Below are positions 1-8,480 of a stretch of DNA of 64,000 nt, in pieces. The translations under genes were made by a program, and so were the position numbers. Where the stretch lies: the NCBI GenBank assembly GCA_910585265.1, contig CAJUCA010000003.1, forward strand, positions 1 through 64,000. Reading direction: 5' to 3'. The stretch's first letter is position 1, and every line of letters starts with the position of its first letter. This DNA is from an uncultured Oscillospiraceae bacterium. Lineage in GTDB: Bacteria > Bacillota > Clostridia > Oscillospirales > Oscillospiraceae. The notes below the pieces were generated by a model, which ran no database searches, was not told the origin of the DNA, and saw only the letters and a program-made list of their open reading frames with translations.

Positions 1-1893
1 GACCTGGGGCTTACCGCCCCCATTTTGAAGGCCCTCACCCAGGAGGGCTACACCGACCCCACCCCCATCCAGCGCAAGGCCATCCCCCCCGCGTTAGCGG
101 GCCGGGACGTGCTGGGCTGCGCCCAGACGGGCACCGGCAAGACCTGCGCCTTCGCCGCCCCCATCCTTCAGCGGCTCAGCGGCAGGACCCCCAAGCCCCG
201 GGTGATCCGGGCCCTGATCCTCACCCCCACCCGGGAGCTGGCCCTGCAAATCCAGGACAGCTTCGCGGCCTACGGACGCAACCTGCCCCTGCGCTCCGCG
301 GTGATCTTCGGCGGCGTGGGCCAGCAGCCCCAGGTGGACGCCATCCGCCGGGGGCTGGACATCCTGGTGGCCACGCCGGGCCGTCTGCTGGACCTCCACG
401 GCCAGGGGCTTCTGGACCTGTCCCGCATTGAGATCTTCGTGCTGGACGAGGCGGACCGTATGCTGGACATGGGCTTTATCCACGACGTGAAGCGGGTGCT
501 CAAGCTGCTGCCGGAGCAGAAGCAGACCCTGTTTTTCTCCGCCACCATGCCCCCGGAGGTGATGGGGCTGGTGAACGGCCTGCTCCACGACTACGCCAGG
601 GTGGCGGTGGACCCGGTGTCCTCCCCGGTGGAGGTCATCCGTCAGTCGCTGTACTACGTGGACAAGGCCAACAAGACCAGGCTGCTGGCCCACCTCATGG
701 AGGAGCGGAACATCACCTCCGCCCTGGTGTTCTCCCGCACCAAGCACGGGGCCAACCGCATCGCCCAGGACCTCCAGAAGCGGGGCATCTCCGCCGCCGC
801 CATCCACGGCAACAAGAGCCAGACCGCCCGGGTGCAGGCCCTGTCCGACTTCAAGGCGGGCCGGGTGCGGGTGCTGGCCGCCACCGACATCGCCGCCCGG
901 GGCATCGACATCGACCAGCTCCCCTTTGTGTTCAACTACAACCTGCCCGACGTGCCCGAAACCTACGTCCACCGCATCGGGCGGACGGGCCGGGCGGGCC
1001 GGGAGGGGGAGGCCATCTCCTTCTGCCAGTTTGACGAGAAGGACGAGCTGAAGGCCATCGAGAAGCTGCTGGGCCGTCCCATCCCGGTGGTGGAGGGCCA
1101 CCCCTACCCCATGGAGAACTTCGACCCGCCCCAGAAGGACAAGCACGGCAGGCCCGTCAACTCCGAGGACGCGGAGGCCCGGGCCGCCGCCAAGGAACGC
1201 CGCCGCCAGCGGGACGCGGAGAACAAGGCAAAGGCGGAGGAGCGGAAAAAGTCTGCCGCAGGGGAGGGGCTGGCCCCCTCCGTGGGACGTTCGCCGCAGC
1301 TGGGGGCGGGCGGGGCCAGCCCCTCCCCTGCGGATGCGGATGGGGCGGATACCCCCAAAAAGAAAAAACGCCGCCGCAGGAAGTCCGGCGGGGCCGCTGT
1401 GGAGACGCCTGTTGTCCCCGCCCCCGCCCCGGAGAAGCCCCTGGTGCTGCGGGATAAGCCCCTGGGACGGGGGGTGCGCCAGGGCCGGATCGAGGACACC
1501 CTCCCCGACGATCCCGCCATGCCCGTCACCGAGTTCTACAAGCCCAACCCCCTGGACTCCGACGTGATCCTGGACGCCACCGCCCGCCTGCTGGCCCCCC
1601 GCCGCCCCGCCCCCCGGCCCCAGGCCCAGCCCCAGCGGAAAAAGCAGGAGCAGGCCCAGGAGCCGGAGCGGAAGCAGGGCCGCCAGAAGCCCCGCCGCCA
1701 GGGGAAGAAGCAGGGGGCCCCGGTCCAGCCCGCCAAGGAGCCGGTCCTGCCCCCCTCCCTGTCCGGCAAGCGGAAACGCCGCCGGGACGACCGGCCCCGG
1801 CCTGTGGAGGCCCCTCTGCGCTCCGACCGGCAGAAGGACTCCACCCAGCACAAGAGCCTGATGCGGCCCTACTACCTCCATGATGACGACTGA
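1..1893 (+). CDS. DEAD-box ATP-dependent RNA helicase, 5' end outside the window
   Basis: ATP-dependent RNA helicase of the RhlE/DeaD/CshA type, expected to remodel RNA in ribosome assembly or mRNA decay. The reading frame is open from base 1 and the visible N-terminus starts inside the Q-motif region (DLGLTAPIL then PTPIQ), so the true start lies upstream and the TTG at 25 is probably not it. Visible motifs are AQTGTGKT (121-144), DEAD (445-456), SAT (538-546) and HRIGRTGRAGR in the second RecA domain. From about base 1150 to the end comes a long low-complexity basic tail rich in Lys, Arg, Pro and Ala, including a KKKKRRRRK run, typical of RNA-binding extensions. Exact subfamily cannot be set. 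It overlaps the next gene by 14 nt. Confidence 0.93.
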   Translation, partial: DLGLTAPILKALTQEGYTDPTPIQRKAIPPALAGRDVLGCAQTGTGKTCAFAAPILQRLSGRTPKPRVIRALILTPTRELALQIQDSFAAYGRNLPLRSAVIFGGVGQQPQVDAIRRGLDILVATPGRLLDLHGQGLLDLSRIEIFVLDEADRMLDMGFIHDVKRVLKLLPEQKQTLFFSATMPPEVMGLVNGLLHDYARVAVDPVSSPVEVIRQSLYYVDKANKTRLLAHLMEERNITSALVFSRTKHGANRIAQDLQKRGISAAAIHGNKSQTARVQALSDFKAGRVRVLAATDIAARGIDIDQLPFVFNYNLPDVPETYVHRIGRTGRAGREGEAISFCQFDEKDELKAIEKLLGRPIPVVEGHPYPMENFDPPQKDKHGRPVNSEDAEARAAAKERRRQRDAENKAKAEERKKSAAGEGLAPSVGRSPQLGAGGASPSPADADGADTPKKKKRRRRKSGGAAVETPVVPAPAPEKPLVLRDKPLGRGVRQGRIEDTLPDDPAMPVTEFYKPNPLDSDVILDATARLLAPRRPAPRPQAQPQRKKQEQAQEPERKQGRQKPRRQGKKQGAPVQPAKEPVLPPSLSGKRKRRRDDRPRPVEAPLRSDRQKDSTQHKSLMRPYYLHDDD

Positions 1894-2770
1894 CTGGGAG
1901 GGCGGACGCCGCCTCCGGACCAGGAGACGCCCGCTGATCTGGCTGGGCGTACTCCTCGCGCTGGCGGCGGCGGGCGCGTTCTGGTTTCGCTGGCAGTGCT
2001 GGGGGGTGCAGACCACCCACACCGTGGCGGAGCTGTCCGGCCTGCCCGCCGGGTTCGATGGATACCGGATCGCCCACCTGTCCGACCTCCACGGCCACGA
2101 GTACGGGGAGGACAGCCGGGAGCTGGTGGAGCGGGTGGCGCGGGAGGACCCCGACCTCATCGTGATCACCGGGGATCTGATCGACCAGAAAAGCCAGCTG
2201 GACATGGTCCCCGCCCTGGCCCGGGGGCTGTCCGCCGTCGCGCCCACCTACTATGTGACGGGCAACCACGAGTGGGCCCTGGGCAGCAAGACGGTGAAGG
2301 AGCTGAAGGCCCTGCTGGGAGAGAGCGGGGTGACGGTGCTGTCCAACCGCTGGGAGGCGGTGGAGCGGAACGGGGACAGGCTGGCCCTGGCGGGGGTGGA
2401 CGACCCCAACGGCTACGCCGACCAGACCACCCCGGAGGAGCTGTACGCCTGGATTCAGGAGGACAGCCCCGGCCTGTTCACCCTCCTGCTGGCCCACCGG
2501 AACGACCGCTTCCCCCAGTACGCCGCCGCCGGATACGGTTTCGTGCTGTCCGGCCACGGACACGGGGGGATTGTCCGCCTGCCCTTTTTGGGGGGGCTGA
2601 TCGGCACCAACCGGAGGCTCTTTCCCCAGTGGACGTCGGGGCTGTATGCCCAGGGGGACAGCGTTCTGTTTGTGTCCCGGGGCCTGGGCAACAACACCGT
2701 GCCCTTCCAGGGGTTCCGGATATTCAACCGCCCGGAGCTGGCGGTGGTGACACTGAAAACGGGGGCATAG
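1880..2770 (+). CDS. Membrane-anchored metallophosphoesterase (YkuE/YaeI-like)
   Basis: Calcineurin-like metallophosphoesterase of 296 aa. After a basic N-terminus there is one hydrophobic segment (about residues 19-36), predicting a membrane anchor with the catalytic domain outside the cytoplasm. Metal-ligand motifs of the family are in order: HLSDLHGH, GDLID, GNHEW and GHGHGG. The length and architecture match YkuE/YaeI-type proteins, some of which are linked to cell-envelope lipid or UDP-sugar phosphoesters; the substrate here is unknown. The start overlaps the end of the helicase gene, and mnmG follows after 4 nt, so the genes are probably cotranscribed. Confidence 0.88.
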   Translation: MMTTDWEGGRRLRTRRRPLIWLGVLLALAAAGAFWFRWQCWGVQTTHTVAELSGLPAGFDGYRIAHLSDLHGHEYGEDSRELVERVAREDPDLIVITGDLIDQKSQLDMVPALARGLSAVAPTYYVTGNHEWALGSKTVKELKALLGESGVTVLSNRWEAVERNGDRLALAGVDDPNGYADQTTPEELYAWIQEDSPGLFTLLLAHRNDRFPQYAAAGYGFVLSGHGHGGIVRLPFLGGLIGTNRRLFPQWTSGLYAQGDSVLFVSRGLGNNTVPFQGFRIFNRPELAVVTLKTGA

Positions 2771-2774
2771 GGCC

Positions 2775-4664
2775 TTGGACTATCACGCGGGACAATTTGA
2801 CATCGCCGTGATCGGCGCGGGCCACGCCGGGATAGAAGCCGCCCTGGCCTCCGCCCGGATGGGGCTGAAAACCGTTTGCTTCACCATCAACCTGGACGCG
2901 GTGGGCAATATGCCCTGCAACCCCGCCGTGGGCGGCACGGGCAAGGGCCACCTGGTCCGGGAGATCGACGCCCTGGGCGGCGAGATGGCCAAGGCGGCGG
3001 ACAAGGCCTGCATCCAGTACCGGATGCTGAACCGGGGGAAGGGCCCCGCGGTCTGGTCCCTCCGGGCCCAGGCCGACCGCCGCCGCTACCAGGAGGTGAT
3101 GAAGCACACCCTGGAGCTCCAGGAAAACCTGTGGGTGAAGCAGGCGGAGGTGACGGAGATCCGCACGGAGGGCGGGGCCGTCTCCGGGGTAGCCACCGCC
3201 ACGGGGGCGGTGTACGCCGTCAAGGCGGCGGTGATCGCCACCGGGACCTACCTGGGGGGCCGCACCATCGTGGGGGAGGTGAGCCGGGACTCCGGGCCGG
3301 ACGGCATGGCGGCGGCCCTGCCCCTGACGGACTGCCTGTTGAAGCTGGGGCTGACCCTGCGCCGCTTCAAGACGGGCACGCCCCCCCGGGTGAACCGCCG
3401 GAGCGTGGACTTCTCCCGGATGGAGGTTCAGGCGGGGGACGACATATCCGCCCCCTTCTCCTTTGAGACGGAGGCGGTCCCGGAAAACCGGGCGGTGTGC
3501 TGGCTCACCTACACCAATGAAAACACCCACCAGGTGATCCGGGACAACCTCCACCGCTCCCCCCTGTTTTCCGGGGTGATCGAGGGGGTGGGGCCGAGGT
3601 ACTGCCCCTCCATCGAGGACAAGGTGGTGCGGTTTGCCGACAAGCCCCGGCACCAGCTGTTTATCGAGCCTATGGGCCTGAACACGGAGGAGCTGTATAT
3701 CCAGGGCTTCTCCTCCTCCCTGCCGGAGGAGGTGCAAGTGGAAATGCTTCACACCGTCCCCGGCCTGGAGCGGGCGGAGATGACCCGGTGCGCCTACGCC
3801 ATCGAGTACGACTGTGTGGACCCCACGGAGCTGCTGCCCACCCTGGAGTGCAAAAAGGTCCCCGGCCTGTACGGGGCGGGGCAGTTCAACGGCTCCTCCG
3901 GCTACGAGGAGGCCGCCGCCCAGGGGCTGGTGGCGGGCATCAACGCCGCGTTGAAGTTACAGGGAAAACCACCCATGGTATTGACCCGGGGGGACGGGTA
4001 CGTGGGGGTGCTCATCGACGATCTGGTGACCAAGGGCACCAACGAGCCCTATCGCATGATGACCTCCCGGACGGAGTACCGCCTCATCCACCGGCAGGAC
4101 AACGCCGACCGCCGCCTGGCCGCCTACGGCCGCCGGGCGGGGCTGGTGAGCGGGGCGCGGCTGGCCCGGATTGAGGAGAAGTACGCCGCCGTGGAGCGGG
4201 AGATCCGCCGCCTGGAGCACACGGGGGCGGCTCCCTCCCCCCAACTGGACGGGCTGCTGGAGGAGAAGGGGGAGCCGCCCTGCCCCCACGGGGCGCGGCT
4301 CATCGACCTGCTCCGGCGGCCCCGGCTGTCCTACGGGGATCTGTCCCCCTTCGACCCGGACAGGCCCGCCCTGGCGGCGGAGATCACCGAACAGGTGGAG
4401 ATCTCGGTGAAGTATGCGGGCTACATCGACCGCCAGAACCGGCAGGTGGAGGAGCTGCGCCGCCTGGAGGACAGGCCCCTCCCCCCGGAGGTGGACTACC
4501 TGGGCATACAGGGCCTGCGGCTGGAGGCCCGGCAGAAGCTGGACAAGATCCGGCCGCTGAACCTGGGGCAGGCGTCCCGGGTGTCCGGGGTGTCCCCGGC
4601 GGACGTGGCGGCCCTGATGATTTATTTGGAAAGAGGGCAGAGCTGTGGAAATCGTGACCTGTGA
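2775..4664 (+). CDS. mnmG: tRNA uridine-5-carboxymethylaminomethyl(34) synthesis enzyme MnmG
   Basis: FAD-dependent subunit of the MnmE-MnmG complex, which installs the (carboxymethyl)aminomethyl group on wobble uridine 34 of tRNAs. The 629-aa length is typical. The N-terminal dinucleotide-binding motif is IGAGHAGIEAA, followed by the family signatures NPAVGGTGKGHL and the G-T-G-T-P-P region, and later FNGSSGYEEAAAQG. The C-terminal helical domain (YAGYIDRQ, then the VSPADVAALMIYL end) binds tRNA/MnmE in characterised homologues. It appears to start with TTG, 4 nt after the phosphoesterase. mnmE is not in this window; in many Firmicutes it adjoins mnmG near the origin, so the neighbourhood is rearranged. 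Confidence 0.97.
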   Translation: MDYHAGQFDIAVIGAGHAGIEAALASARMGLKTVCFTINLDAVGNMPCNPAVGGTGKGHLVREIDALGGEMAKAADKACIQYRMLNRGKGPAVWSLRAQADRRRYQEVMKHTLELQENLWVKQAEVTEIRTEGGAVSGVATATGAVYAVKAAVIATGTYLGGRTIVGEVSRDSGPDGMAAALPLTDCLLKLGLTLRRFKTGTPPRVNRRSVDFSRMEVQAGDDISAPFSFETEAVPENRAVCWLTYTNENTHQVIRDNLHRSPLFSGVIEGVGPRYCPSIEDKVVRFADKPRHQLFIEPMGLNTEELYIQGFSSSLPEEVQVEMLHTVPGLERAEMTRCAYAIEYDCVDPTELLPTLECKKVPGLYGAGQFNGSSGYEEAAAQGLVAGINAALKLQGKPPMVLTRGDGYVGVLIDDLVTKGTNEPYRMMTSRTEYRLIHRQDNADRRLAAYGRRAGLVSGARLARIEEKYAAVEREIRRLEHTGAAPSPQLDGLLEEKGEPPCPHGARLIDLLRRPRLSYGDLSPFDPDRPALAAEITEQVEISVKYAGYIDRQNRQVEELRRLEDRPLPPEVDYLGIQGLRLEARQKLDKIRPLNLGQASRVSGVSPADVAALMIYLERGQSCGNRDL

Positions 4665-5130
4665 GCTGCCCGCTTGTTCTGTTATTGGGATAGAGGGGAG
4701 GGCGGAGCCGGGACATAACCCCGCTCCTGCCCTGTGGGAGGCGGCCAATGCCCGGTTCGGCGAGGTGGAGGCACTGGCCCAGCGGGATGGGACTGGTATG
4801 CCCGTGGGGATCTGGGGCGCGATGAGCGACCTGTCCCGCCAATTTCTGCCCTGGACGGACGGATTCAGCCGGGGGCTGTACTTGGCGGGCGTGCAGGTCC
4901 CAGCCGGTGTGGAGCCGCCGGAGGGATGGACAAAATGGACGCTGCCCGCCTTCGCCTGCCTGCGGGTGAAGGCGGAGGGGGACTGCGCCGCCGTGTTCCG
5001 GGCGGGGCTGGAGGAGCTTGGACGGCGGGGGCTTACGCTGGCCGGCGCGGTGCAGGAGTGCCAGTGCCCTGCGGAGGGCGGACAGCTGTACTTGTTTTTC
5101 CCATTTAAACGATTGCGAGAGGAAGCATAA
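4645..5130 (+). CDS. GyrI-like / AraC effector-binding domain protein
   Basis: Small soluble protein of 161 aa. The pattern V-x-x-L-P-A-C-S-V-I-G-I-E-G at the start, GIWG in the middle and a Lys/Trp-Thr-Leu-Pro-Ala-F segment followed by an LYLFFPFK end fits the GyrI-like small-molecule-binding fold found at the C-terminus of AraC regulators and as stand-alone proteins. No DNA-binding domain is present. It uses a GTG start, overlaps the end of mnmG by 20 nt and sits 4 nt before murT, so it is probably translationally coupled. Ligand and role are unknown. Confidence 0.7.
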   Translation: MEIVTCELPACSVIGIEGRAEPGHNPAPALWEAANARFGEVEALAQRDGTGMPVGIWGAMSDLSRQFLPWTDGFSRGLYLAGVQVPAGVEPPEGWTKWTLPAFACLRVKAEGDCAAVFRAGLEELGRRGLTLAGAVQECQCPAEGGQLYLFFPFKRLREEA

Positions 5131-5134
5131 AGAG

Positions 5135-6466
5135 ATGAGACTATTTCTGGCCATTGTGGTGTGCAAGGTCCTGCGGTTTGTGGGGGGGCTTATGGGCAAG
5201 GGCAGCTCCCTGCCGGGGCAGTACGCCCTGAAGCTGTGCCCCGACGTGCTGGGCCGGGTGAGGCTGCCCGCCCATATCATCGCCGTCACCGGGTCCAACG
5301 GCAAAACCTCCACCGTGGAGATGATTGCGGAGATCTTGAAACAGGACGGGCGGAAGGTGGTGTACAACAAGGAGGGCTCCAACCAGATCGAGGGGGTGGC
5401 CACCTTGATTCTGTCCAGCTGCTCCCTGGGGGGCAGGGTGAGGGGGGACGTGCTCCTGCTGGAGAGCGACGAGCGGTACGCCAAGCTCACCTTCCGGTGG
5501 TTCCACCCCACCCACTTCATCATCACCAATCTGTACCGGGATCAGCTCACCCGGAACGGGCATCCGGAGTGGGTGTACGACGCCATCAAGCCCGCCATCT
5601 TCCCGGAGACTACCCTCATACTCAACGCCGACGACCCCCTGGTGTCCTGCTTTGCCAGGGATCACGATCCGGCGAAGGTGAAGTGGTTCGGGCTGGACCG
5701 GTGCCCGGTGAGCACCAGGGAGCACCGGGGCGTGTACCACGACGGCGCGCGGTGCCCGGTGTGCCGGGGCCGGATGGAGTACGCCTGTTACCACTACGCC
5801 CACATCGGGCACTACGCCTGCCCCGCCTGCGGGCACCGGAGGCACAGTGCGGATTTCGCCGTCACCGCCCTGGATCTGAAGGCGGGCAGGCTCACCATCA
5901 ACGGGGAGACGGACATCTCCCTGGCCTTCAAGAGCATCTACAACGTCTACAACATCCTGGCGGCCTGGTCGGCCTGCGCCGTGGCGGGGGTGTCCCCGGC
6001 GGTGATGGCCGGGGTGATTGACAACTATCTGCTGAAAAACGGGCGGATGATTACCTTCCGTCTGGGCCAGCACCGGGGCACCCTGCTCACCTCCAAGCAC
6101 GAGAACTCGGTGGCCTACGACACCAACCTGGCCTACATCGCGGACAGCGGGAAGCCCTGCGCGGTGCTGGTGCTGGTGGACTCCATCAGCCGGAAGTATT
6201 TCACCGGGGAGACCAGCTGGCTGTGGGACATCGACTTCGACAGGCTCAACGTGCCCCACGTGGAAAAAATACTGCTGTACGGCAAATACTGCAACGATCT
6301 GGCGGTGCGGTTCAAGTACAGCCAGATCCCGGCGGACCGGGTCCAGATGGGCGAGGACGTGGGGGAGGGGCTGGCCCTGCTGCGGGAGAGCGGGGACGAG
6401 GACATTTACGCGGTGACCTGCTTCTCCGACCGGGACAAGTTGCTGGCCTGCGTGGACAGGGATTGA
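5135..6466 (+). CDS. murT: MurT-like Mur ligase with zinc ribbon and DUF1727-type C-terminus
   Basis: Homologue of MurT, the ligase subunit of the MurT-GatD complex that amidates the D-Glu of lipid II. The 443-aa protein has the Mur-ligase P-loop GSNGKTS (residues 53-59) and a zinc ribbon inserted in the central domain (Cys207/Cys210 and Cys229/Cys232), a MurT hallmark. The C-terminal domain ends with SWLWDIDFDRL and the K-I-L-L-Y-G-K-Y-C-N-D segment. The stretch usually reading like KNPAG/NQ is here KHENSVAYDTN, and the usual DG-D-SWxWD is GETSWLWD, so the site is divergent. ATG at 5135 is preferred over an upstream in-frame ATG because of the AGGAAG 8 nt before it. gatD follows after 13 nt. 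Confidence 0.85.
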   Translation: MRLFLAIVVCKVLRFVGGLMGKGSSLPGQYALKLCPDVLGRVRLPAHIIAVTGSNGKTSTVEMIAEILKQDGRKVVYNKEGSNQIEGVATLILSSCSLGGRVRGDVLLLESDERYAKLTFRWFHPTHFIITNLYRDQLTRNGHPEWVYDAIKPAIFPETTLILNADDPLVSCFARDHDPAKVKWFGLDRCPVSTREHRGVYHDGARCPVCRGRMEYACYHYAHIGHYACPACGHRRHSADFAVTALDLKAGRLTINGETDISLAFKSIYNVYNILAAWSACAVAGVSPAVMAGVIDNYLLKNGRMITFRLGQHRGTLLTSKHENSVAYDTNLAYIADSGKPCAVLVLVDSISRKYFTGETSWLWDIDFDRLNVPHVEKILLYGKYCNDLAVRFKYSQIPADRVQMGEDVGEGLALLRESGDEDIYAVTCFSDRDKLLACVDRD

Positions 6467-6479
6467 GGGGGAAACGGCC

Positions 6480-7211
6480 ATGGAATTGACAATACTGCAC
6501 CTGTACCCCGACTGTATGTCCCTGTACGGGGAGTACGCCAATCTGGCGGTGCTGCGCCGCCACCTGCGGGCGGCGGGTGTGTCCGTCACGGTGGAGACGG
6601 CCCTGTTTGAGGACGCGCCGCCCTTCGAGCGGGCCGACCTCATCTATATGGGGGCGGGCACCGAGCGGGCCCAGAAGGGGGCGATCACCGCCCTGCTCCC
6701 CCACCAGGAGGGGCTGCGGGCGGCGGTGGACCGGGGGGCGGCGGTGCTGTTCACCGGAAACGCCATGGAGCTGCTGGGGATGTCGGTGACGGACGAGTCG
6801 GGGGAGGCGTGGCCCTGCCTGGGGCTGGCGGAGTTCACCACCGTGGAGACGGACCGCCGGGACCCCGGGGACGTGATCGCCCACACCTCCCTCTGGGACA
6901 GCCCGGTGGTGGGGTTCATGAACAAGTGCTCCGTGACCAGGGGGGTGGAGACGCCCCTGTTTGACAGGCTGTCCCTGGGCCTGGGCAACCAGGTGGAGCA
7001 CGGCCCGGAGGGGTACGCGTCCGGCAATGTGCTGGGCACCCACATCACCGGGCCGGTGCTGGTGAAAAACCCGGATTTCACCGGGTTCCTGATCCGCCGC
7101 CTGTTTGAGGCCAAGGGGTGGGCGGCTCCGGAGGCCCTGCCCGATCTGCCCTACGAGCGGGAGGCCTATGAGGTCACCCTCAAGGAGCTGTCGGCCCGGG
7201 CGGGAGGATAA
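6480..7211 (+). CDS. gatD: GatD-like glutamine amidotransferase family protein lacking the catalytic Cys and His
   Basis: Partner of the preceding MurT-like gene by position and by sequence: the N-terminus HLYPDCMSLYGEYANLAVL matches the GatD family opening, and the 243-aa length is normal. In true GatD a nucleophilic Cys (near residue 94) sits in ICGGYQ-LLG and a catalytic His (near 189) in GT-x-LHGP. Here the corresponding segments are TGNAMELLG (Gly93 at the Cys position) and GTHITGP (Thr190 at the His position). By alignment both glutaminase residues are missing. Either this is a pseudo-amidotransferase that positions MurT or channels free ammonia, or the pair has changed chemistry. No frameshift or stop is present, so it is not simply decayed. 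Confidence 0.78.
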   Translation: MELTILHLYPDCMSLYGEYANLAVLRRHLRAAGVSVTVETALFEDAPPFERADLIYMGAGTERAQKGAITALLPHQEGLRAAVDRGAAVLFTGNAMELLGMSVTDESGEAWPCLGLAEFTTVETDRRDPGDVIAHTSLWDSPVVGFMNKCSVTRGVETPLFDRLSLGLGNQVEHGPEGYASGNVLGTHITGPVLVKNPDFTGFLIRRLFEAKGWAAPEALPDLPYEREAYEVTLKELSARAGG

Positions 7212-7225
7212 CGGAATACAAGACG

Positions 7226-7389
7226 GAGACTGTCGAAAAAGCCGCTTCTGTTCCGATGACGGGAAGGAAGATAGTGTGAAAGAAACCCAGGAGGGGTGTC
7301 TTTCATGTTCAATCAACGACTTTTTTGAACGTTCTTTGTTCAAAAAAGTCGTACTCAGCGGGGCGAAAAGTCTTTTTCGACACGCTGAG
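7226..7389 (+). repeat. 164-bp interspersed repeat, copy 1
   Basis: Near-identical to 20613-20776 in the same orientation and at exactly the same length. The ends carry TGTCGAAAAA and its inverted partner TTTTTCGACA. Inside are two further inverted repeats: GAAAG..ACCC/GGGT..CTTTC and a perfect 12-bp pair ACTTTTTTGAAC/GTTCAAAAAAGT around a 7-nt loop. No transposase is encoded. It looks like a small non-autonomous mobile element or a structured RNA repeat, inserted after gatD. Confidence 0.85.
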
Positions 7390-7424
7390 GCCCCCCGGCG
7401 TAAGCCGGGGGGCCGTTGCTTATT
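7389..7424. terminator. GC-rich hairpin, probable bidirectional terminator
   Basis: Perfect 11-bp stem GGCCCCCCGGC/GCCGGGGGGCC with the loop GTAA, followed on the plus side by GTTGCTTATT. It lies between the convergent ends of the gatD operon (plus) and the acetyltransferase pair (minus). The T-tract is weak, so efficiency is uncertain. Confidence 0.55.
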
Positions 7425-7866
7425 GATCCGTTTGCGTCCACACCATGCGGATGTGGGGGATGCCGTCCTCCAAAAATTCCTCGGAGGTCTGGACGAAGCC
7501 CGCCCGCTCATACAGGCCCCGGGCGTAGGTCTGGGCCTCGATGGTGATCTCCCTGGCCCCGAACCGCTCCCGGGCGGTGCGGATGCCCTCGGCCACGATG
7601 CGGGAACCCAGGCCCTGCCGCCGCTTGACGGCGATGACCCGGCCGATGGAGGCGGTGTCGAAGGCGGCCCCCGGCGGCAGCACCCGCAGGTAGGCCTGGA
7701 TGCCGTCCCCGTCCTGGAGCCAGAGGTGGAAGGCGTCCCGGTCCGCGCCGTCGATCTCCGGATAGGCGCATTGCTGCTCCACGATGAATACCGCCACCCG
7801 GAGCTGGCAGATCTCGTACAGCTCGTCCCGGGTGAGCTGGGTGAAGTGCTTGCAGAAAAAGTCCAT
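7420..7866 (-). CDS. GNAT family N-acetyltransferase, ElaA-like
   Basis: Acyl-CoA-dependent N-acetyltransferase of 148 aa. The opening F-x-x-LTRDELYEICQLRVAVFIVEQ-C-Y-E-D followed by D-D-x-H-L is the ElaA signature. The acetyl-CoA loop is IGRVIAVKRRQGLGSRIV (R/Q-x-x-G-x-G/A), and AQTYARGLYERAGF is the usual C-terminal strand-helix. Acceptor substrate is unknown. It is the second gene of a two-gene minus-strand unit, 21 nt after the next acetyltransferase. Confidence 0.86.
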   Translation of the reverse strand: MDFFCKHFTQLTRDELYEICQLRVAVFIVEQQCAYPEIDGADRDAFHLWLQDGDGIQAYLRVLPPGAAFDTASIGRVIAVKRRQGLGSRIVAEGIRTARERFGAREITIEAQTYARGLYERAGFVQTSEEFLEDGIPHIRMVWTQTDQ

Positions 7867-7887
7867 AGAGCTGTCCTTTCCGGGCCG

Positions 7888-8394
7888 TCAGAGGGCCCGC
7901 CTGAATTTCAGCTTCCGGTAGGGCCTGCCGTTCCGGTCGTCCACCCGATCCTCCGTGGCGACGTGGGTAAAGCCCAGGGAGGCGATAAGCGCGCGGGACG
8001 CGGTGTTTTCCTCCCAGGCCCAGGCGATGAACTCCTCCGCGCCGCCGGCCCTGGCGTAGTCCAGGAGACACTGAAGGATCTGTTTGCCGTAGCCCTTGCC
8101 CACGAAATCGGGACCCAGGCAGACGCCGCCCTCCTCCCAGAGGGTGGGGGATATGCGCTCCACCCCGGCAAAGCCGATGGCCTCCCCGGTGGTCTTGAGG
8201 TACACGAAATAAGTGTCGTGGACTTTCTGCCACTGGATATTCCGGCGCATCCGGTCGGGGGCGTCCTCGGGGTGATCCGTCACCCGCCACTGCATATACC
8301 GCGCGCTCTCCGGATGCCGCCACACGTTGCGGTACATGGCCTCCCAGTCCTCGAATCTGCCCTTGTCCAGGATCAGGTCTTTGGTTTCCAGCAT
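7888..8394 (-). CDS. GNAT family N-acetyltransferase (RimJ/RimL-like)
   Basis: GNAT protein of 168 aa. The RimJ/RimL-type opening (M-L-E-T-K-D-L-I-L) is followed by TGEAIGFAGV, CLGPDFVGKGYGKQIL (acetyl-CoA binding Q/R-x-x-G-x-G-like loop) and a C-terminal NTASRALIASLGF segment, all in family order. The substrate cannot be told from sequence. It is the first gene of the unit and has a convincing promoter just upstream. Confidence 0.84.
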   Translation of the reverse strand: MLETKDLILDKGRFEDWEAMYRNVWRHPESARYMQWRVTDHPEDAPDRMRRNIQWQKVHDTYFVYLKTTGEAIGFAGVERISPTLWEEGGVCLGPDFVGKGYGKQILQCLLDYARAGGAEEFIAWAWEENTASRALIASLGFTHVATEDRVDDRNGRPYRKLKFRRAL

Positions 8395-8445
8395 AGGAAA
8401 TCCCTCCTTCGTGGTGTTTGCGCCCCGCCGGGGCGTAGACTACCA

Positions 8446-8474
8446 ATAGTAGCACGAGGGCGCGGAAATTGCAA
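8446..8474 (-). promoter_or_regulatory. Sigma-A-type promoter of the acetyltransferase pair
   Basis: Read on the minus strand: TTGCAA (8474-8469), a 17-bp spacer and TACTAT (8451-8446), about 50 nt before the start of the RimJ/L-like gene. It lies in the gap between that gene and the end of the ABC transporter gene. Confidence 0.6.
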
Positions 8475-8480
8475 GGAGAA

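Noticed and set aside
94..2247. A 717-aa minus-strand open frame across the helicase and phosphoesterase genes
   Set aside because: Antisense shadow; the plus strand encodes well-conserved motifs, and the minus product is low-complexity Gly/Leu/Pro.
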